From contig CALEZD010000035.1 in NCBI GenBank assembly GCA_937928385.1, forward strand, positions 1 to 64,000: a stretch of 64,000 nt of DNA, read 5' to 3'. The notes beneath the pieces were generated by a model. The model had not been told where the DNA came from, searched no databases, and saw nothing but the letters and a program-made list of their open reading frames with translations. Position 1 is the first letter of the stretch. Every line of letters begins with the position of its first letter. Positions 44,065 through 52,269 of this stretch are shown here, piece by piece. Source of the DNA: an uncultured Bacteroidota bacterium. Lineage in GTDB: Bacteria; Bacteroidota; Bacteroidia; Chitinophagales; Chitinophagaceae. Both the position numbers and the translations under genes were made by a program.

Positions 44065-45060
44065 TTATTTTGGTAAAATTAGCCTGAAATAACTTTTCCA
44101 CTCCTGTGTAGATAAAAGATTTTCTAAAGGAGGGAAATTATACTGGTCTGTTACCCTGGGGTACACCCTTTTCAGGAAGGTATATTTTTCAGGGTCGTTG
44201 TTCAATGATTCCGCAATCATCCTGGCCTGGTTGGAGGTATAGCATGCATCCATTTTCGTTAACAGAAACTTCAGCTTCTGCTTTTCCGCCTTAGCCTGAG
44301 ATTTGCTGTACAGATCCTCGAATTCAGCCTCATTCATAGCCGAGGGGCAATCGCTGTTGGTAACATAAGTACCGGAAGGGGGCGTGGCAGGAACAGGTTC
44401 GACAATATTATTATTATCATTCCCTGTTTCTTCTGAAACAGGTGCTTCATCCGGCTCATCTGTCTTTACATACCCACTTTGTTCAGCCACCGGCTGTTGC
44501 TGTTGTTCAGGTGGAGTGTTGCGCACTGTACGCTCATTATTCAATTCTATATTGCCTATGAACCGAGGTTCCCTGTTGTTTCTTGCGGTAGCATTTGTAC
44601 GCTGCTGCACTTTAGGCACAGGCTGTGCCGTAGTTTGTACGGGGGCAGTTGTGGCATTCCTGTACACATAGCTATTGGCCTGTGGTACACGGTCGTCCTC
44701 AGCCTTATTGCCCGGGTAGAGATAAAACTGCTGGTGAATATCGTACAAGGCGAATGAGCCATTTTTTTGCAGGAGCAGGAAACCACGAAAACCATCCTCG
44801 GGCACTACTATAGTAAACCTCTGTGCCGGGTACATATTCTGCTGAAATAAGACCTGGATATTGACAGCACCGGGTGCCAGCTGCGGTATTATATTATAGT
44901 TTTTGCCGTAGCGTGGCAGCATCTGGTCTTCGAACTTGATATAAAACGGCACCTGCTTATCGCCCTGGATATATATATACGAAAAGCCATTGGCTACAGA
45001 CTGCAACCAGGCTGCCGATAACAGCAAGAGTAACGATATGTTCCATAAAAAACTCCTCAC
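44065..45060 (-). CDS. DUF4476-domain secreted protein
   Basis: A 331-residue protein with a signal peptide. An N-terminal beta domain (about 25-130) is followed by a long low-complexity linker rich in Thr, Pro, Gln, Asn and Glu, and a helical C-terminal DUF4476 domain (about 240-331: 'MNEAEFEDLYSKSQAKAEKQKLKFLLTKM ... FLKRVYPRVTDQYNF'). Function unknown. It lies 1 base after the biotin carrier gene, in one unit with the lipoprotein downstream. Confidence 0.85.
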   Translation of the reverse strand: MRSFLWNISLLLLLSAAWLQSVANGFSYIYIQGDKQVPFYIKFEDQMLPRYGKNYNIIPQLAPGAVNIQVLFQQNMYPAQRFTIVVPEDGFRGFLLLQKNGSFALYDIHQQFYLYPGNKAEDDRVPQANSYVYRNATTAPVQTTAQPVPKVQQRTNATARNNREPRFIGNIELNNERTVRNTPPEQQQQPVAEQSGYVKTDEPDEAPVSEETGNDNNNIVEPVPATPPSGTYVTNSDCPSAMNEAEFEDLYSKSQAKAEKQKLKFLLTKMDACYTSNQARMIAESLNNDPEKYTFLKRVYPRVTDQYNFPPLENLLSTQEWKSYFRLILPK

Positions 45061-45061
45061 A

Positions 45062-45562
45062 CTATTCCAGTTCTATCAATACAGCGCCTTTTTCTACGGC
45101 TGTACGCTCCTGTACATTGATTGATTTTACAGTAGCATCGGCACTTGCTTTCAGTACGTTTTCCATCTTCATGGCTTCCAGTATCAGTAGCCCGTCGCCT
45201 TTGGCTATCCGCTGGCCGGGCTGTACCAACACCTTCAGCACCATGCCGGGCATGGGGGCTTTTATTGGCTCCACTTTCTGCAAGGCTTTCAGGTCGAGGC
45301 CCATGCTGGCCAGCAGTTGGTCCATTGGTTCGCTGATGGCTATGCTACGCAGGCTGCCATTTATAGACACAACCATTTGCTTTGCCTTATGGTCTATCTC
45401 CTCGATAGTAGCCGTATAGCTCTTATTATTGAATAATATGCTAATCAGCCCGTTGGGTTGCAACTGTATATCACCATCCACAGTCACCCCATCTATCTGC
45501 CAGTTATCCCCCTCGCGGCCTACCGAAAACGCCCGGTTTTCATTTACAGTTATTTGCAGCAT
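45062..45562 (-). CDS. Biotin carboxyl carrier protein of an acyl-CoA carboxylase
   Basis: A 166-residue protein with an N-terminal beta-rich region and a C-terminal biotinyl domain (about 98-166). The attachment motif EAMKMENV places biotin on Lys132, with 'KAPMPGMVLKVLVQPGQRIAKGDGLL' before it. This architecture is typical of the small subunit of methylmalonyl-CoA/propionyl-CoA carboxylases in Bacteroidota. The partner carboxylase and transferase genes are not here. It leads the three-gene unit 45562 to 43530. Confidence 0.9.
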   Translation of the reverse strand: MLQITVNENRAFSVGREGDNWQIDGVTVDGDIQLQPNGLISILFNNKSYTATIEEIDHKAKQMVVSINGSLRSIAISEPMDQLLASMGLDLKALQKVEPIKAPMPGMVLKVLVQPGQRIAKGDGLLILEAMKMENVLKASADATVKSINVQERTAVEKGAVLIELE

Positions 45563-45711
45563 GCGCAGTTCCTGTGTTTGTTTTTTAATTGAGGTGCAAA
45601 TTTAACCAATTAAGGGGCAGTTTACAATTTAGAGTTGATTTTACTGATTGCTTTGAGCTTCATGGTTATATGAAGCTATATGGCACATATAAGAAACTGG
45701 ATTACAACAGA

Positions 45712-46785
45712 TCACCTCACCCCACGCCCCTCTCTGTGGGATGGAGAGGGGTGTCCCGTTTTGTTAACTATTGTTAACTTGTTGATGTTTTTCTTTGGCG
45801 TTAACGAGCTCACAGGTTCGGTTGTTAACCGGTTGATGTTTTTCTTTGGCGTTAATCCCGCATTGTGCGGGACGTGCCCGGTTGTTAAAAAACGTGGTGT
45901 TTTTTTAGGCGCGAGTGGCCTCACCCCCCGCTCCTCTCCACGGGGTAGAGATGGGGGAGTTCCGCGCGAGTGTTCCACCCCTGTTCCTGCACGTGCAGGA
46001 TTACCCCCGCTCCCGCTGGTGGCGGGACCCCGAAATGGTCGGGGCAGGCAGGCGGCGGGGGACAGTGCTTGTTCCGGTGTTGCAATTGGTTCTTCGGGCA
46101 CTTCGGATTCGGGAGTTTTCTCTGTCCGACGCGAGGAGACCCCTACCCCAATAGCTATCGGGGCCCCAGGATGAGGACTTGTGTTTTGTTCTTCGTGTGA
46201 GTTCGACGCGAGATTATCTCCCTCTGTCCCTCTTCCAAGAGGGAATACATGTTCCTGCGTGTCTTTGCTTTCTTCTTTTTCGGCGGTTTGGGAGATGAGG
46301 ATGTTGACTTGTTGCTGGAGGGTGGGTGTGTTGACGTAGATGTTCTGGGCCTTGCGCCAGGTGTCGGAGCGGGTGAGGTAGTTGTAGAAGTTTTCGAGTC
46401 GGGTGTCCAGGTCCACAGCGCGGAGGACGGCGTACACGGGCAGGTCTTCTTCTACCCTGTCCAGGCCGTATTTGCCTTTGATATAACGCACTCGCTTGGT
46501 TTCCCCTTTTATGATTTTGGTGAGGACGGTGCGCTTTTCGTTAATGGTGAGCAACTGTTCTTTGAGCTGGTCGTAATGCTCGCTGTAAAACTTGCGCAAC
46601 ATACGGTTGTGCACACGTTCTTCGGTGCCGTTTACCCATTCGGCCACGTCGGGGCGGGCCATCAGGCGCGATACGGATGCTTTGAGGGATTTGACCGCGG
46701 CGCGGGGGTAGGTCATTTTGTAGGCTACCTGCGGGTCGCCCACCTGCATGTAGTAGATGCAGAACTGGAGGTGTTTTTTGGTCAT
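45712..46785 (-). CDS. Terminase-small-subunit-like protein with repeat-derived C-terminal half
   Basis: A 357-residue ORF. Residues 1-180 look like a DNA-binding terminase small subunit-like protein: 'YMQVGDPQVAYKMTYPRAAVKSLKASVSRLMARPDV' resembles the HTH of that family, followed by charged helices. No large terminase or other phage gene is nearby. Residues about 195-357 are Pro/Gly/Arg-rich and are encoded by copies of palindromic repeats also found outside the gene, plus a 51-bp in-frame tandem repeat (LTPKKNIN). The 3' half may therefore be recent repeat invasion of an older stop, or the whole ORF may be repeat-associated. GC is visibly higher than in neighbours. The family call is tentative. 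Confidence 0.45.
   Translation of the reverse strand: MTKKHLQFCIYYMQVGDPQVAYKMTYPRAAVKSLKASVSRLMARPDVAEWVNGTEERVHNRMLRKFYSEHYDQLKEQLLTINEKRTVLTKIIKGETKRVRYIKGKYGLDRVEEDLPVYAVLRAVDLDTRLENFYNYLTRSDTWRKAQNIYVNTPTLQQQVNILISQTAEKEESKDTQEHVFPLGRGTEGDNLASNSHEEQNTSPHPGAPIAIGVGVSSRRTEKTPESEVPEEPIATPEQALSPAACLPRPFRGPATSGSGGNPARAGTGVEHSRGTPPSLPRGEERGVRPLAPKKTPRFLTTGHVPHNAGLTPKKNINRLTTEPVSSLTPKKNINKLTIVNKTGHPSPSHREGRGVR
45715..45753. repeat. Palindromic repeat, type 1, copy 1
   Basis: Begins CCTCACCCCACG and contains the stem CCCCTCTC (45727-45734) / GAGAGGGG (45744-45751). A related copy is at 45919-45957 with about three quarters of positions identical. Both lie inside the 3' end of the terminase-like ORF and encode HREGRGVR and RGEERGVR respectively. 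Confidence 0.75.
45781..45855. repeat. 51-bp tandem repeat in the terminase-like ORF
   Basis: A 24-bp unit (GTTGATGTTTTTCTTTGGCG plus TTAA) occurs at 45781-45804 and 45832-45855, exactly 51 bp apart, so the reading frame is kept. A third degenerate unit lies at about 45885-45912. It encodes the peptide LTPKKNIN twice on the minus strand. Confidence 0.8.
45919..45957. repeat. Palindromic repeat, type 1, copy 2
   Basis: Begins CCTCACCCCCCG and ends GATGGGGG; aligned to copy 1 at 45715-45753. The hairpin arms are less perfect than in copy 1. Confidence 0.7.
46131..46185. repeat. Palindromic repeat, type 2, copy A
   Basis: GCGAG, then ACCCCTACCCC, then the palindromic core ATAGCTATCGGGGCCCC, ending in GGACTTGTGTT. 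The same sequence recurs almost unchanged at 46911-46964 outside the ORF. Within the ORF it encodes GAPIAIGVGVSSRR-like sequence. Confidence 0.8.
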
Positions 46786-46910
46786 GGGGGATAGATTTAA
46801 GATTCAGGATAGATGATTTATGATTTTAGGATTTACAATATTTTTCAATAGCTAAATTACACATAAATGGTGATTATAACAAATTTATTTGTCCTGGCAG
46901 ATTGTCCGGT

Positions 46911-46964
46911 GCGAGGGACCCCTACCCCGATAGCTATCGGGGCCCCTGGAGGGGGACTTGTGTT
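46911..46964. repeat. Palindromic repeat, type 2, copy B
   Basis: GCGAGGGACCCCTACCCCGA continuing into the palindrome CCCCGATAGCTATCGGGG and ending GGGGGACTTGTGTT. Nearly identical to 46131-46185, about 780 bp away in the same orientation. Confidence 0.82.
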
Positions 46965-46982
46965 CTGAAGCAGAAATCCTTC

Positions 46983-47011
46983 GCGAGAAACCCCTATAGG
47001 GGGACTTGTGT
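46983..47011. repeat. Palindromic repeat, type 2, shortened copy C
   Basis: GCGAGAAACCCCTATAGGGG followed by GACTTGTGT: the two ends of the type 2 repeat with the central palindrome shortened to CCCCTATAGGGG. Lies 18 bases after copy B. Confidence 0.7.
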
Positions 47012-47180
47012 AAATATCTCCGTAGTTGCGCTCGTTCGGCGTAACAGCCTCGATACGGGGAGCCATAGTACTCAGGTTTGTATTCTCATTAAATTAACAC
47101 CAAAATACCCCAAAACAGGGCAGGGATATTTGGCTGGTATTGATTAATATTACCTATCACATTTATTATGCCTGAACAGA

Positions 47181-49760
47181 ATGAGCAATAGGTTACTACT
47201 CCTGTTATGTTTACCCGTTATATTGTACAGTTGCAAAAGCAGCCGCAAGACTGTGATGATGGACACCGTGACCGTAAAAGCATCGGACAGCCGCTACAGG
47301 GCTACTGCAAATATGGACTGGGATATTACCCATACCGATGTGGCACTGAGCTTTGACTACGCCACCCGCACTGCCAAAGGTATGGCGGTGATAGATATGC
47401 ACCCTTACTTTTACAACAGCGATAAAATAGTACTGGATGCCAAAAGCATGAGTATTGAAAGCGTGACCGTTAACGGTAATAAAGGGAAGGTAAACTACCA
47501 GGATGACAGCCTGACTATATACTTAGACAGGAAATACCACCGGACAGAAAACGTGCAACTGGAGATAGCCTATATAGCCAAACCTTATGCACAACCCTCA
47601 GGAGGCAGCAAGGCCATCAACGATGATAAGGGATTGTACTTCGTAAATACAGACTACAAAATACCTTACAAGCCGGCACAGGTATGGACACAGGGCGAAA
47701 CAGAAGCCAACTCGCACTGGGTACCCACCTTCGACAAACCGAATGAGCGTTTTACCACACGCATACAGATGACCGTGGCGGACAGCTTTGTAACCCTGAG
47801 TAACGGGGTAATGAAAGGCTCTGTAAAAAATAATGACGGCACACGCACCGATGTGTGGGAAATGGATAAGAACATACAGCCTTATGTAATGATGATGGCC
47901 ATAGGCAAATATGCGGTAGTGCAGGACGAACAATGGCAGGGCAAAGAAATCAGCTATTATGTAGAGCCGGAATACGAACGCTTCGCCAAAGATATGTTCC
48001 GCCATACGCCGGAGATGGTAGACTTCTTCTCGAAAGTGACGGGTGTACCCTACCCCTGGAACAAATACAGCCAGGTAGTAGTGAGGGATTATGTATCGGG
48101 CGCGATGGAGAATACTACAGCCACGGTTTTTGGTGAGTTCATCAACCAGACTGACAGGGAGATAAGGGACAAAGACTACGAGGATATTGTATCGCACGAG
48201 TTATTTCATCAATGGTTTGGCGATTATGTGACGGCTGAATCGTGGTCGAACCTGACACTGAACGAATCGTTTGCCACTTATGGAGAGCAACTGTGGGGCA
48301 GGTATAAATACGGAAAAGCATCGGAACAGAAACTGGCCTACCAGGACCTGAACACCTACCTGGGGCAGGCAGAAAAAAACGATGAGCCGTTGGTACGGTT
48401 TCATTACCACGAACGTGAAGATATGTTTGACCGTATATCTTACCAGAAAGGTGCCAGCATATTGCGTTACCTGCATGGCATTATCGGCGATACAGCGTTT
48501 TACAAATCGATGCAGCTATACCTGACCGACAATGCATTGCAACCCGCAGAAGCACACCAATGGCGGTTGGCTGTGGAAAAGGTGACAGGCAAAGACTGGA
48601 ACTGGTTTTTCAACCAATGGTATTACAGGGGCGGGCACCCCGTGCTTGAAGCGAAATATAACTTTGACGATAAAGGGCAGAAAGTGCAGATTACCCTGGC
48701 ACAGAAACAGCCTGAGCTGTACAGGTTACCGCTAAAGATAAACGTGGTAACGGGCGATAATATATTCAGTGATATAATAGATGTGGATGAACGAACTACT
48801 GTAATCACCTACCCCTACCATAACGAAAACAGGCCGGCTGTAATAGTGGATGCTGCACAGTGGATGGCGGGGGTATTAACTGATGATAAAACCCCATCGC
48901 ACTGGCTGGCGCATTATAAAGCCACGGGAGCGGAAGAATATACATCGAAAGTACGGGCGATAAGGGCCAACAGAACTAACCTGGACAACGCCACTATACA
49001 GGAAATGTACCAACTGGCATTGAAAGACGGACAGGAGCATGTACGTGCATACACATTGAACTACCTGGAAGCACAGAAGAACAAAAAAGTACAGGAAGCC
49101 TTTACACCTACAGTGCGAACAATGGCTATGAAAGACAGCTCGCACCATGTGCGTGCAGCAGCACTACATGTATTGGCCACATGGAAAATAAAAGACGCCC
49201 TGCCGGAAATGCACCACGGCATCAACGACTACTCGTACAAAGTAGCGGCGGCGGCATTGCGCGGATTGAGCGTAGTAGCCAAAGACACGGCATACAGCAC
49301 AGCAAGGCGTCAGCTGACGACGAAACCCGGCGGCGAAATGCTGCCTGAAATATGGGCCGTAATAGCAGAGCAGGGAAAGGCAAGCGACACAGCCATGCTA
49401 CAGGATGCGCAATACCGAGTAGCAGCAGGACAAAAGATATCCCTGTCTATAGCAGCGGGTATCTATATGAAGAAAACAGAATCAGAAGAAGCATTTAAAG
49501 CAGCCATGCGCACCGCCGAATACCTGGTACAGTCTGAAGCCATCGGCAGCTACAGGGGCGCCATTGCCATTTATATGTACGATGCAGCCTACTATTACAA
49601 AGACCAGATTAAGAAAAATAACAAGGCGCAGACTACAAGGGCTGAGCGGAGGCTGAAGATGATGCGCCCGGTACTGGAAGGCATACGTGATAAAGAAACT
49701 GACAAGGACAATAAAACAGAATACGATTTATTTCACAAAGCGATATACGGGGCAAAGTAA
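47181..49760 (+). CDS. M1-family metallo-aminopeptidase, lipoprotein
   Basis: An 859-residue aminopeptidase with a lipoprotein signal (LYSC, Cys 18). The exopeptidase motif GAMEN is at 307-311, and the zinc site HELFH at 339-343 with the third ligand Glu362 in 'LNESFATYGE'. The C-terminal third carries HEAT-like helical repeats ('HVRAYTLNYLEAQKN', 'HHVRAAALHVLATWK', 'YKVAAAALRGLSVV'). The enzyme removes N-terminal residues from peptides at the outer membrane or periplasm. It is not in an operon and is convergent with coaE, which ends the next base. Confidence 0.94.
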   Translation: MSNRLLLLLCLPVILYSCKSSRKTVMMDTVTVKASDSRYRATANMDWDITHTDVALSFDYATRTAKGMAVIDMHPYFYNSDKIVLDAKSMSIESVTVNGNKGKVNYQDDSLTIYLDRKYHRTENVQLEIAYIAKPYAQPSGGSKAINDDKGLYFVNTDYKIPYKPAQVWTQGETEANSHWVPTFDKPNERFTTRIQMTVADSFVTLSNGVMKGSVKNNDGTRTDVWEMDKNIQPYVMMMAIGKYAVVQDEQWQGKEISYYVEPEYERFAKDMFRHTPEMVDFFSKVTGVPYPWNKYSQVVVRDYVSGAMENTTATVFGEFINQTDREIRDKDYEDIVSHELFHQWFGDYVTAESWSNLTLNESFATYGEQLWGRYKYGKASEQKLAYQDLNTYLGQAEKNDEPLVRFHYHEREDMFDRISYQKGASILRYLHGIIGDTAFYKSMQLYLTDNALQPAEAHQWRLAVEKVTGKDWNWFFNQWYYRGGHPVLEAKYNFDDKGQKVQITLAQKQPELYRLPLKINVVTGDNIFSDIIDVDERTTVITYPYHNENRPAVIVDAAQWMAGVLTDDKTPSHWLAHYKATGAEEYTSKVRAIRANRTNLDNATIQEMYQLALKDGQEHVRAYTLNYLEAQKNKKVQEAFTPTVRTMAMKDSSHHVRAAALHVLATWKIKDALPEMHHGINDYSYKVAAAALRGLSVVAKDTAYSTARRQLTTKPGGEMLPEIWAVIAEQGKASDTAMLQDAQYRVAAGQKISLSIAAGIYMKKTESEEAFKAAMRTAEYLVQSEAIGSYRGAIAIYMYDAAYYYKDQIKKNNKAQTTRAERRLKMMRPVLEGIRDKETDKDNKTEYDLFHKAIYGAK

Positions 49761-50348
49761 TCAGGCGGATTTAGCCAACAGTGCTTTGTGTATCTGCAGC
49801 ACCTGCGGAATGAGCGCTGTGCTGCCGTTGTTGGTAATTACATAGTCGCAGCGTTTCATTTTTTCCGCATCATCCATCTGGCTGGCTATTCGCTGCAATA
49901 CTTTTTCTCGGGTCATACCCTCGCGCTGCAGGGCACGCTCGATGCGTATATTTTCGGGCGCTGACACGCCTATCATCACATCCATTTCTTTGTAGCTGCC
50001 GCTTTCAAAAAAAATAGCCGCTTCCTTTATTACATAAGGTGTGCTTTGTTGCCGCATCCATGTATTGCCATAAGCTATAGTGGCGGGATGCACCAGTGCG
50101 TTGAGTTGTTGCAGCAATGCTGGTTGTTGAAATACAATGGCTGCAAGTTTTTTCCTGTCGAGCCGGCCATCTATATATATACTGTAGCCAAAGAGAGAGC
50201 TGATAGATGCTACCAATGCTGCATCAGTTTCCATCAGTTGCTTAGCAGTTTCGTCAGCATTAAATACAGGTATGCCGAGTGTCTGGAACACCCGGCATAC
50301 AACAGATTTACCTGCCCCAATGCCTCCTGTAACACCTACCTTCAGCAT
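49761..50348 (-). CDS. coaE: Dephospho-CoA kinase
   Basis: A 195-residue P-loop kinase that makes CoA in its last step. The P-loop is 'GVTGGIGAGKS' (residues 5-15), then 'VFNADETAKQLM' and 'LNALVHPATIAY'. Full length for the family. It is the last gene of the nusB-DUF1573-yajC-coaE block, 11 bases after yajC. A YbbR-domain gene that often sits between yajC and coaE in Bacteroidota is absent. Confidence 0.95.
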   Translation of the reverse strand: MLKVGVTGGIGAGKSVVCRVFQTLGIPVFNADETAKQLMETDAALVASISSLFGYSIYIDGRLDRKKLAAIVFQQPALLQQLNALVHPATIAYGNTWMRQQSTPYVIKEAAIFFESGSYKEMDVMIGVSAPENIRIERALQREGMTREKVLQRIASQMDDAEKMKRCDYVITNNGSTALIPQVLQIHKALLAKSA

Positions 50349-50359
50349 ACGGGCTATGA

Positions 50360-50716
50360 TTATTTTTTAGCTTCTACCGCAACAGGTGTCGCGGTTTTCT
50401 TACGGTAGGCGTTGGTCATTTCCATAGACACTGCTGAACGCTCGATGGTCATGAACGTGCCGTGGTTTATTTCCAGTTGCAGAGAGCCATCGTCGTTGTT
50501 GCGCCTGATAGTGCCATGAATACCGGCGGTTGTGATGATATGCTCACCTACGCCTATCGTTTCTGCGAATTTCTTTTGCTCTTTGGCACGCTTGGCCTGC
50601 GGGCGTATCATAAAGAAGTACATTACCGCTATCATACCTACCAAAAAGATAAGCTGGAAAGCGCCACCGCCGCCGGGTGCCCCTTGCAACATAATTGTCT
50701 GAAGTTGTGCTAACAT
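50360..50716 (-). CDS. yajC: Preprotein translocase subunit YajC
   Basis: A 118-residue YajC: one N-terminal membrane helix (about 20-40: 'FQLIFLVGMIAVMYFFMIRPQAKR') and a small cytoplasmic domain with 'GVGEHIITTAGIHGTIRR'. It is the SecDF-associated accessory subunit. Located 33 bases after the DUF1573 gene. Confidence 0.94.
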   Translation of the reverse strand: MLAQLQTIMLQGAPGGGGAFQLIFLVGMIAVMYFFMIRPQAKRAKEQKKFAETIGVGEHIITTAGIHGTIRRNNDDGSLQLEINHGTFMTIERSAVSMEMTNAYRKKTATPVAVEAKK

Positions 50717-50749
50717 TTTATTTATCTGGTTTTATTGTTGAATAAAAAT

Positions 50750-51229
50750 TTATTGTGCCGCCTTTACATCGGCTTTGATATACAGCATCTCTACACCGCG
50801 TTTTGAATTAGTAGTGATAGAGATTGATTTTTCCTGGTGGCCTGTTTTACCATAAGTATCGAACAACACCTGTATGATGCCTGAGCCGCCGGGGGGTATG
50901 GGGTCGCGGGGATATTCAGCCACCGCGCATCCGCAAGAACCTTTGGCTGCGCTTACAATCAACGGGGTTTTGCCATTGTTCATAAACTCAAAACTATGGG
51001 TTGCCTTCATGCCTTCATCCAGCCAGCCAAAGTTGTGTACCGTATCTTCAAAATCCATCGTTGGCAATTCGTTGTACATGGCTGTATCTAAACCTGTAGC
51101 CGACTGTGGATTGTTCACCAGGTCCGTAGATAATAGCCCGTCTTTTGACTGTGGCTGTTCCTTTTGCGCATTATCGCCACAAGCGGCCAGCAACATTACC
51201 AACAAGGACAAAACTAAGAAGTTTTTCAT
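50750..51229 (-). CDS. DUF1573-domain lipoprotein
   Basis: A 159-residue lipoprotein (signal MKNFLVLSLLVMLLAAC). I take the ATG at 51229, not 51247, because it begins the signal peptide. The DUF1573 domain has 'HNFGWLDEGMKATHSFEFMNNGKTPLIVSAAKGSCGCAVAEYPRDPIPPGGSGIIQVLFDTYGK'-type order (quoted in part: KGSCGCAVAEYP, the CGC motif). Role is unknown; it is a stable neighbour of nusB and yajC in Bacteroidota. Confidence 0.92.
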   Translation of the reverse strand: MKNFLVLSLLVMLLAACGDNAQKEQPQSKDGLLSTDLVNNPQSATGLDTAMYNELPTMDFEDTVHNFGWLDEGMKATHSFEFMNNGKTPLIVSAAKGSCGCAVAEYPRDPIPPGGSGIIQVLFDTYGKTGHQEKSISITTNSKRGVEMLYIKADVKAAQ

Positions 51230-51252
51230 ACAACCTATTTTATTCATTATTA

Positions 51253-52188
51253 CTATCCTGCGTTCCGCTGTTCTTTATGAATTTTATTTTCTTTAGCCAG
51301 GTCTTTCAGGATGTTATCCAGTACACCATTTACAAACTGCCCGCTCTGCGGCGTGCTGTACATCTTGGCTACTTCTATATACTCGTTGATGGTGACTTTG
51401 GTAGGTATAGTAGGGAAATACAGTAATTCGGCCACACCCATACGCAGCAACAGCATATCTATCAACGCTACCCTTTCGGCATCCCAGTTGTTCAGCTTGG
51501 GCTGTATCAATTCCCTGAAGTAGCTTTCTTTTTCGAGCGTGGTGTGCAGCAGGCTGTGTGCGTATTCATTCTTTTCGGCAGATATCAGTTTCAGGAAGTT
51601 GATTTTAGAGCTGCTTTTGAAGAAGTTGTCCATCAGTATCTTCACCATGTCGCTGTCGTCTTCCCAGCCCGGCAGCTCGTCGGTGAAGTGTTCCATCACA
51701 GCTTCATCCCCGAAAATATTATTATCGAAAATGAATTTGATGATAGCTACTTCTGACTTATAATTCCTTTCCCTGTCTGTAATATATTCTTTGTACTCAG
51801 GTGTGGCAGCCAGTTTCCTGTATATGCTCTTTACCAGGTCATCATCCATATAGCGGCTGATGTCTTTATCCTTTATTTTTTCGGTAAAGGTTTCGTTCTC
51901 CAGTATCTTCCAGAGAAACTCGTTGCCGGTTATTTTTGTATTGACGTTGAGGTCTTCGTTGGTAGGCAGGTATTTAGATGCCCTTTTACCCGCATCTTTC
52001 TCTGCATAGCGGGCTACCTGCAATGTGTATAGTACGGAAATGACAAAAAGGTCGAGGAACCGATTGATCTTTTCATCTAAAAGTACAGAACCCTGTTTTT
52101 TCTTGTCTTCAAGGCTGCTCACTTCCGTAGTAGCAAGCGTGTACAATGTTTGCATCACTTTCACCCTGATATTTCTGCGACCGATCAT
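51253..52188 (-). CDS. nusB: Transcription antitermination factor NusB (long Bacteroidota form)
   Basis: A 311-residue NusB, roughly twice the length of the E. coli protein; the long form is normal in Bacteroidota. The N-terminus starts 'GRRNIRVKVMQTLYTL' and the C-terminal helical core is 'ELIQPKLNNWDAERVALIDMLLLRMGVAELLYFPTIPTKVTINEYIEVAKMYSTPQSGQFVNGVLDNI' in order. It works in rRNA antitermination with NusE (S10). It leads the four-gene block. Confidence 0.94.
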   Translation of the reverse strand: MIGRRNIRVKVMQTLYTLATTEVSSLEDKKKQGSVLLDEKINRFLDLFVISVLYTLQVARYAEKDAGKRASKYLPTNEDLNVNTKITGNEFLWKILENETFTEKIKDKDISRYMDDDLVKSIYRKLAATPEYKEYITDRERNYKSEVAIIKFIFDNNIFGDEAVMEHFTDELPGWEDDSDMVKILMDNFFKSSSKINFLKLISAEKNEYAHSLLHTTLEKESYFRELIQPKLNNWDAERVALIDMLLLRMGVAELLYFPTIPTKVTINEYIEVAKMYSTPQSGQFVNGVLDNILKDLAKENKIHKEQRNAG

Positions 52189-52269
52189 ATCCTGTTAAGA
52201 ACCTGTTTGAGGGCGCAAATTTAAGGAAACATTTCCGAAACGGGCGTAATTATCAGATATAATTGATTT

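Larger units (their letters stand above)
46786..47180. other. 395-bp intergenic region between terminase-like ORF and aminopeptidase
   Basis: Divergent gap. The first 115 bases are A/T-rich with no element I can name. The middle (46911-47011) holds the type 2 repeat copies. The last 130 bases probably carry the aminopeptidase promoter, but I see no clear TAnnTTTG. A 69-residue minus-strand ORF across the repeats is not supported as a gene. Confidence 0.6.

Noticed and set aside
45680..46174. 164-residue plus-strand ORF across the palindromic repeats
   Set aside because: It consists only of translated repeats and has no start signal.
46249..46794. 181-residue plus-strand ORF opposite the terminase-like gene
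   Set aside because: Val/Gly/Phe-rich composition typical of an antisense frame. The minus-strand frame has an HTH-like segment and charged helices. I am less sure here than for the other shadows.
45715..47011. CRISPR array
   Set aside because: Repeats are few, of unequal length, partly coding and not separated by regular spacers, and no cas genes are present.
46857..47066. 69-residue minus-strand ORF between the terminase-like gene and the aminopeptidase
   Set aside because: Made mostly from type 2 repeat sequence (GAPIAIGVGV), with no independent support.
45712..47066. Prophage remnant or insertion sequence
   Set aside because: Only one terminase-like protein; no large terminase, portal, integrase or transposase, no target duplication and no matching terminal repeats around it.
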